From UBA7887 sp964408735 (lineage in GTDB: Bacteria; Pseudomonadota; Alphaproteobacteria; UBA7887): 7,797 bases of DNA. Of this stretch, positions 5,163 to 7,797 are shown piece by piece. Position 1 is the stretch's first letter. Each line of letters opens with the position of its first letter. Made by a program: the position numbers and the translations under genes. The stretch spans positions 1 through 7,797 of the forward strand of contig CAYPAX010000147.1 in assembly GCA_964408735.1 (NCBI GenBank). Direction: 5' to 3'. The notes beneath the pieces were generated by a model. It was given only the letters and a program-made list of their open reading frames with translations. It did no database searches and was not told where the DNA came from.

Positions 5163-6894
5163 AACCGGATCCGCCGCAGCCGAACTCCCTCTTCAGCTCC
5201 TGATCGACCCAGATCCGTGCATATACCGCGCCCGGGTCCTGGGCGCCCACGCTGTGCTCGCCCCAATAGTTCTTCACATACGGCCACCAGGCCTCGTACA
5301 TGGTCGGCGTCGGCAGCCAGACATAGGGCACGCGCTCGCCGATGATGCGGACGTTCATCTCCCGCAACAGCGTATCGCGCTGCTCGGCATCGGTCAGCGA
5401 GATCGTCTTGAAGAAGGTCTCGTCATGTTGCGCGTCCGAATGAAAGGCGGCATTCCACGTCTGCCCCGTCACGAAGCGGCTGCGCAAGACCTGGAACGGA
5501 TTGCCTTCGTCCGTATCCGCGAGATAGCCGAGCGCCTGGTCGGGCTCGCGCATTTTCGCGCGGAATGTCGGATAGTCCAAAGGCACCGCATTCACCTTGA
5601 CGCCGATGCGCTGGTAGTGGGCCTCGAACATGGCCATCAAATCGGTATGGTAGGGGCTTGCGGTCGTGAACATGATGTCGAACTCGAAGCCGTCCGGGTA
5701 GCCGGCCTCGGCCAACAATTGCTTTGCCTTATCCGGATGGTACTCGAACAGCTCCCTCGCCTCCGGCGGCAGCTCCCCGAGCGGCGTGTAGTAATTGGGC
5801 CAGCGAACGGAGAAGGGGTAGTTGAGAATCTCGCCTTCGCCATTGAGCAGCGCATCGAGGATTTCCTGTTGGTTGATGGCCAGGTTCATGGCGCGGCGGA
5901 CGCGCACGTCATCGAATGGCGGCTTGTCGTTCCTCAGCGCCAGGTATCCCGGATTGCCCAGGTAGCTCCGTAGGACCAGATCCGGCGCCGAGCGTCGCAA
6001 CTGGTCGGCGAATTGCCAGCGAAACGCCTCGAGAATATCGACCTTGCAGGTCCGGATGGCAGCTATCCGCGCCGACTCGTCGCCCATGATGTGGTAAACG
6101 ACGCGATCAGTATACGGCAAATCATAAGCGACACCATTGATTTCTTCCTGATCCCAATACTCATCGTTGCGCTCGTAAACCTGGACGTCGTCGGGCCGTA
6201 TCTGCACCAACTTGAACGGGCCTGTGCCGGTCTTCAGGCGCCAGTCGTCGGATCCTTCCCCGTCGTTCATCTGCAACACTTCCGGCGGCGCGATGGCGCT
6301 GAAATAACCCCAGTAAAGGCGATAGCCGATATTGGCGTTCGTCTCGTTGAGATAGGCAACGGCGGTATATCTGCCTTCCGCCTTCCATTCCCTGATGAAG
6401 TCCCACCAGGTGGGTATCCCTCTGGGACTGGTCTTCATATGCGTGTAGTTGAAGACGATGTCTTCCGCCACCAATTCGCGCCGCTCCATGACGCCTTCCT
6501 TGGCCGGCCAATACACGCCGGGGCGAATGTTGAAGACCACGCGCAGCGGATTCTCTTCCATCGACCAGCTCTCGGCCAGCTCACCGGTCAATTGCCGGTC
6601 CGGAATGTAGCTCAGCGATTTGAAGGTGTTTTCGCCGGTCCCGCGTGGCCCGAATGCCAGATCTCCCCTGGCCAGATGCTCCAGGAAGAGAGCATCGTGG
6701 TTCGTCTTCCAGGGCCAGTTGTACTGGTTGAACGACAACGCGTTCAGGGCTGCCAATCTGGTCAGGATTTCGACAGTCCCGCCATATTGCGGCGCCTCCC
6801 GTTCCGGCGCTGCGCTTGTCGTCCCGACAGGCAGCACCGCGAGAAGCAAGATCACGACACAAAGTGAAGCGGCACGCTCGATCAACTTTTGCAT
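5161..6894 (-). CDS. ABC transporter solute-binding protein, family 5 (peptide/nickel type)
   Basis: From the ATG at 6892-6894 the product is 577 residues with a clear signal peptide (MQKLIERAASLCVVILLLAV, cleavage near TSA-AP at about residue 28). The start 24 codons upstream (6966) would put a basic stretch before the signal, so the internal ATG is preferred. The mature protein begins with YGGTVEI. It contains family-5 features: LTGELAESWS, VVFNIRPGVYWPA, a GTGPFKLVQI strand, DDVRVRRAMNLAINQQEIL, and a PDKAKQLLAEAGYPDGFEF block. Such proteins capture oligopeptides or similar ligands in the periplasm and deliver them to an ABC permease pair. No permease or ATPase gene lies in the window. The next upstream DNA is a non-coding or weakly coding gap, so its partners must be beyond this window or shared. 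It has no lipobox cysteine. The ligand cannot be deduced. Confidence 0.9.
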   Translation of the reverse strand: MQKLIERAASLCVVILLLAVLPVGTTSAAPEREAPQYGGTVEILTRLAALNALSFNQYNWPWKTNHDALFLEHLARGDLAFGPRGTGENTFKSLSYIPDRQLTGELAESWSMEENPLRVVFNIRPGVYWPAKEGVMERRELVAEDIVFNYTHMKTSPRGIPTWWDFIREWKAEGRYTAVAYLNETNANIGYRLYWGYFSAIAPPEVLQMNDGEGSDDWRLKTGTGPFKLVQIRPDDVQVYERNDEYWDQEEINGVAYDLPYTDRVVYHIMGDESARIAAIRTCKVDILEAFRWQFADQLRRSAPDLVLRSYLGNPGYLALRNDKPPFDDVRVRRAMNLAINQQEILDALLNGEGEILNYPFSVRWPNYYTPLGELPPEARELFEYHPDKAKQLLAEAGYPDGFEFDIMFTTASPYHTDLMAMFEAHYQRIGVKVNAVPLDYPTFRAKMREPDQALGYLADTDEGNPFQVLRSRFVTGQTWNAAFHSDAQHDETFFKTISLTDAEQRDTLLREMNVRIIGERVPYVWLPTPTMYEAWWPYVKNYWGEHSVGAQDPGAVYARIWVDQELKREFGCGGSG

Positions 6895-6999
6895 GACCCG
6901 ACATCCGATCCGTATGAATGGACGCAAAGCAACGGGAAGTGTGCGCGGTTGATGCGAAACTGGCAAGCAGAAGATGGGGTGAGCCTATCGGCGGGGGAT

Positions 7000-7050
7000 A
7001 TCCGCCTCGGTTCTCTCGATGACGAAACGATGCTACGATCCGCCTCGGTT
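7000..7050. repeat. 13-bp direct repeat in the gap upstream of the solute-binding protein gene
   Basis: atccgcctcggtt occurs at 7000-7012 and again at 7038-7050, a 38-bp period. It lies in the 181-bp stretch (6895-7075) before the solute-binding protein gene. I see no other clear structure there apart from a short GGCGG/CCGCC inverted pair next to the first copy. It could be a paired regulator site, but this is only a possibility. Confidence 0.35.
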
Positions 7051-7075
7051 TACGGGTAAGCAAGGCGTATCGGTC

Positions 7076-7285
7076 ATGGCGGCAGCGCGCGAAGGTGACA
7101 GGGTCGTGCGGCGGACAGCTCGCCGCCAGCTGTTGGCCGCGTGCTCGGCGCATTTGCTCGATGGCCGCGTGATCCGCAGCGCGGTCAGCGCCGGCGACCC
7201 CTCCAGCCGTCTTATCAGGCCCCTGTTTGCGCTGGCGATACGACGGATCAAGCGTGCCATGAAACGCGGGGACATGTCGCCCTAA
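7076..7285 (+). CDS. Doubtful small basic ORF, 69 residues
   Basis: This is an open frame of 69 residues starting MAAAREGDRVVRRTARRQ, arginine-rich and without a membrane segment or recognised motif. Third positions are mostly G or C, as in the neighbouring genes. An AAGGCG stands about 8 nt before the ATG, a mediocre ribosome site. The same frame is open upstream to an ATG at 7019, and the opposite strand is also open from 7275 to 7033 with similar composition, so coding is not proven for either. The stop lies 24 nt from the convergent hemerythrin stop. It fills what would otherwise be a 415-bp gap (6895-7309). Confidence 0.3.
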   Translation: MAAAREGDRVVRRTARRQLLAACSAHLLDGRVIRSAVSAGDPSSRLIRPLFALAIRRIKRAMKRGDMSP

Positions 7286-7309
7286 GTCTTGTCCGCCTAA
7301 TCGGTTCCG

Positions 7310-7705
7310 CTACTCCGCCAGACTCCTCAGCCCGCTGTCGGCTTTCCTGACATGGCTCGCGAACCAGCCTTCCAGGCAGGCGCGGAGCGTCGTGCCGCAG
7401 TCCTCGCAGACGCCGTCCTCATAGGCTTCCATCATGCGGCGGATGCGCTCCAGCAGGCGTTCGTGGTCGGCCTTGTGGGCGTCGTAGGACGCATATCCCT
7501 TCTCGCGCATGAGGCGTTCTTCGAGAGCGAAATGCGCCGCCGCCTTGGCGTGGAGCTTGCCGAACAGATCGGCGACCTCGGGCGTCGGCCCGGTGCGGTC
7601 GAAGCTGTCGCAAAGCGCCTCCATCACCTCGACAAGCTCGGTGTGCTCGTAATCGAGGCTGAGGATATCGGTCCTCAGCCCATCCTTCAAGCTGGTCAGC
7701 GACAT
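7310..7705 (-). CDS. Bacteriohemerythrin (hemerythrin-like diiron protein)
   Basis: The product is a 131-residue cytoplasmic four-helix protein. All seven ligands of the O2-binding diiron centre are present with canonical spacing: H21, H58, E62, H77, H81, H118 and D123. They fall in YEH, HFxxEE, HxxxH and SHVxxxxD contexts. Family members bind oxygen reversibly and serve in oxygen delivery, sensing or protection against oxidative or nitrosative stress. As a stand-alone domain it is more likely an O2 or NO handling protein than a chemoreceptor. An unusual C100-E-D-C103 pair with C110 lies in the region before the last helix. AGGGGGG (7714-7720) stands 8 nt before the ATG. A promoter with an overlapping inverted repeat lies about 50-80 nt upstream. 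The gene is convergent with the doubtful ORF at 7076-7285. Confidence 0.92.
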   Translation of the reverse strand: MSLTSLKDGLRTDILSLDYEHTELVEVMEALCDSFDRTGPTPEVADLFGKLHAKAAAHFALEERLMREKGYASYDAHKADHERLLERIRRMMEAYEDGVCEDCGTTLRACLEGWFASHVRKADSGLRSLAE

Positions 7706-7753
7706 GTGCCTGGCCCCCCTGGCGCTTGGTTCACTCTGCGCTTGTCCGGGTAA

Positions 7754-7782
7754 ATCTTAGCGTTTTTATGGGTGATTCACAA
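7754..7782 (-). promoter_or_regulatory. Sigma-70-type promoter candidate for bacteriohemerythrin
   Basis: On the minus strand, TTGTGA (7777-7782) is followed after exactly 17 nt by TAAGAT (7754-7759). Each matches the consensus hexamer at 4 of 6 positions. A start about 6-7 nt beyond gives a leader of roughly 40 nt before the ATG. Confidence 0.5.
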
Positions 7783-7788
7783 GAATCA
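7773..7788. promoter_or_regulatory. Operator-like inverted repeat over the hemerythrin -35 box
   Basis: TGATTC-ACAA-GAATCA is a perfect 6-bp inverted repeat with a 4-nt centre. It covers the proposed -35 hexamer, where a repressor would block polymerase. It does not match the FNR consensus TTGAT-N4-ATCAA. The binding protein is unknown. Confidence 0.45.
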
Positions 7789-7797
7789 GAGGCAATC

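Noticed and set aside
5254..6867. Two long plus-strand frames opposite the solute-binding protein gene
   Set aside because: Both are antisense shadows; the minus strand has a signal peptide and family-5 motifs throughout.
7773..7788. FNR/CRP box upstream of hemerythrin
   Set aside because: The inverted repeat TGATTC-N4-GAATCA does not fit TTGAT-N4-ATCAA or the CRP consensus, so it is listed only as an unidentified operator.

Overview
The window looks like chromosomal DNA from a high-GC alphaproteobacterium. This is inferred from strong G/C preference at third codon positions, the protein families present, and repeat elements in every larger intergenic gap. I cannot name the genus. There is no rRNA, tRNA or CRISPR array. 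Positions 1 to about 1200 are clearly less GC-rich than the rest and hold two genes of accessory character.

Layout: (a) 16-1088, minus strand, a tightly spaced pair: a coiled-coil plus zinc-ribbon protein followed by a two-helix membrane protein. (b) 1199-1433, a non-coding repeat cluster: a hairpin with a 19-bp tandem repeat, then the first copy of a roughly 157-bp palindromic repeat. (c) 1463-2590, minus strand, a short-chain dehydrogenase/reductase (SDR) gene split by a 259-bp transposase-less inverted-repeat element (MITE-like) with a 2-bp AT target duplication. Removing the insert plus one AT restores a single 288-codon frame. (d) 2656-2910, minus strand, a small two-helix membrane protein that probably starts at TTG behind a strong Shine-Dalgarno sequence. 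(e) 2969-3124, a second, inverted copy of the palindromic repeat. (f) 3208-3783, minus strand, a secreted DUF1554-type protein. (g) 3895-5139, plus strand, PLP-dependent threonine ammonia-lyase with an ACT domain. (h) 5161-6894, minus strand, a periplasmic family-5 (peptide/nickel type) ABC solute-binding protein without transporter partners in the window. (i) 7076-7285, a doubtful small plus-strand ORF. (j) 7310-7705, minus strand, a bacteriohemerythrin with all seven diiron ligands and a good promoter/operator candidate upstream.

The genes do not form one pathway. They read as a run of short independent units separated by repeats. The best-supported observation is the SDR gene inactivated or truncated by the inverted-repeat element, whose terminal repeat supplies the new stop codon. 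Next is the pair of palindromic repeats. I see no convincing new multi-gene system here.
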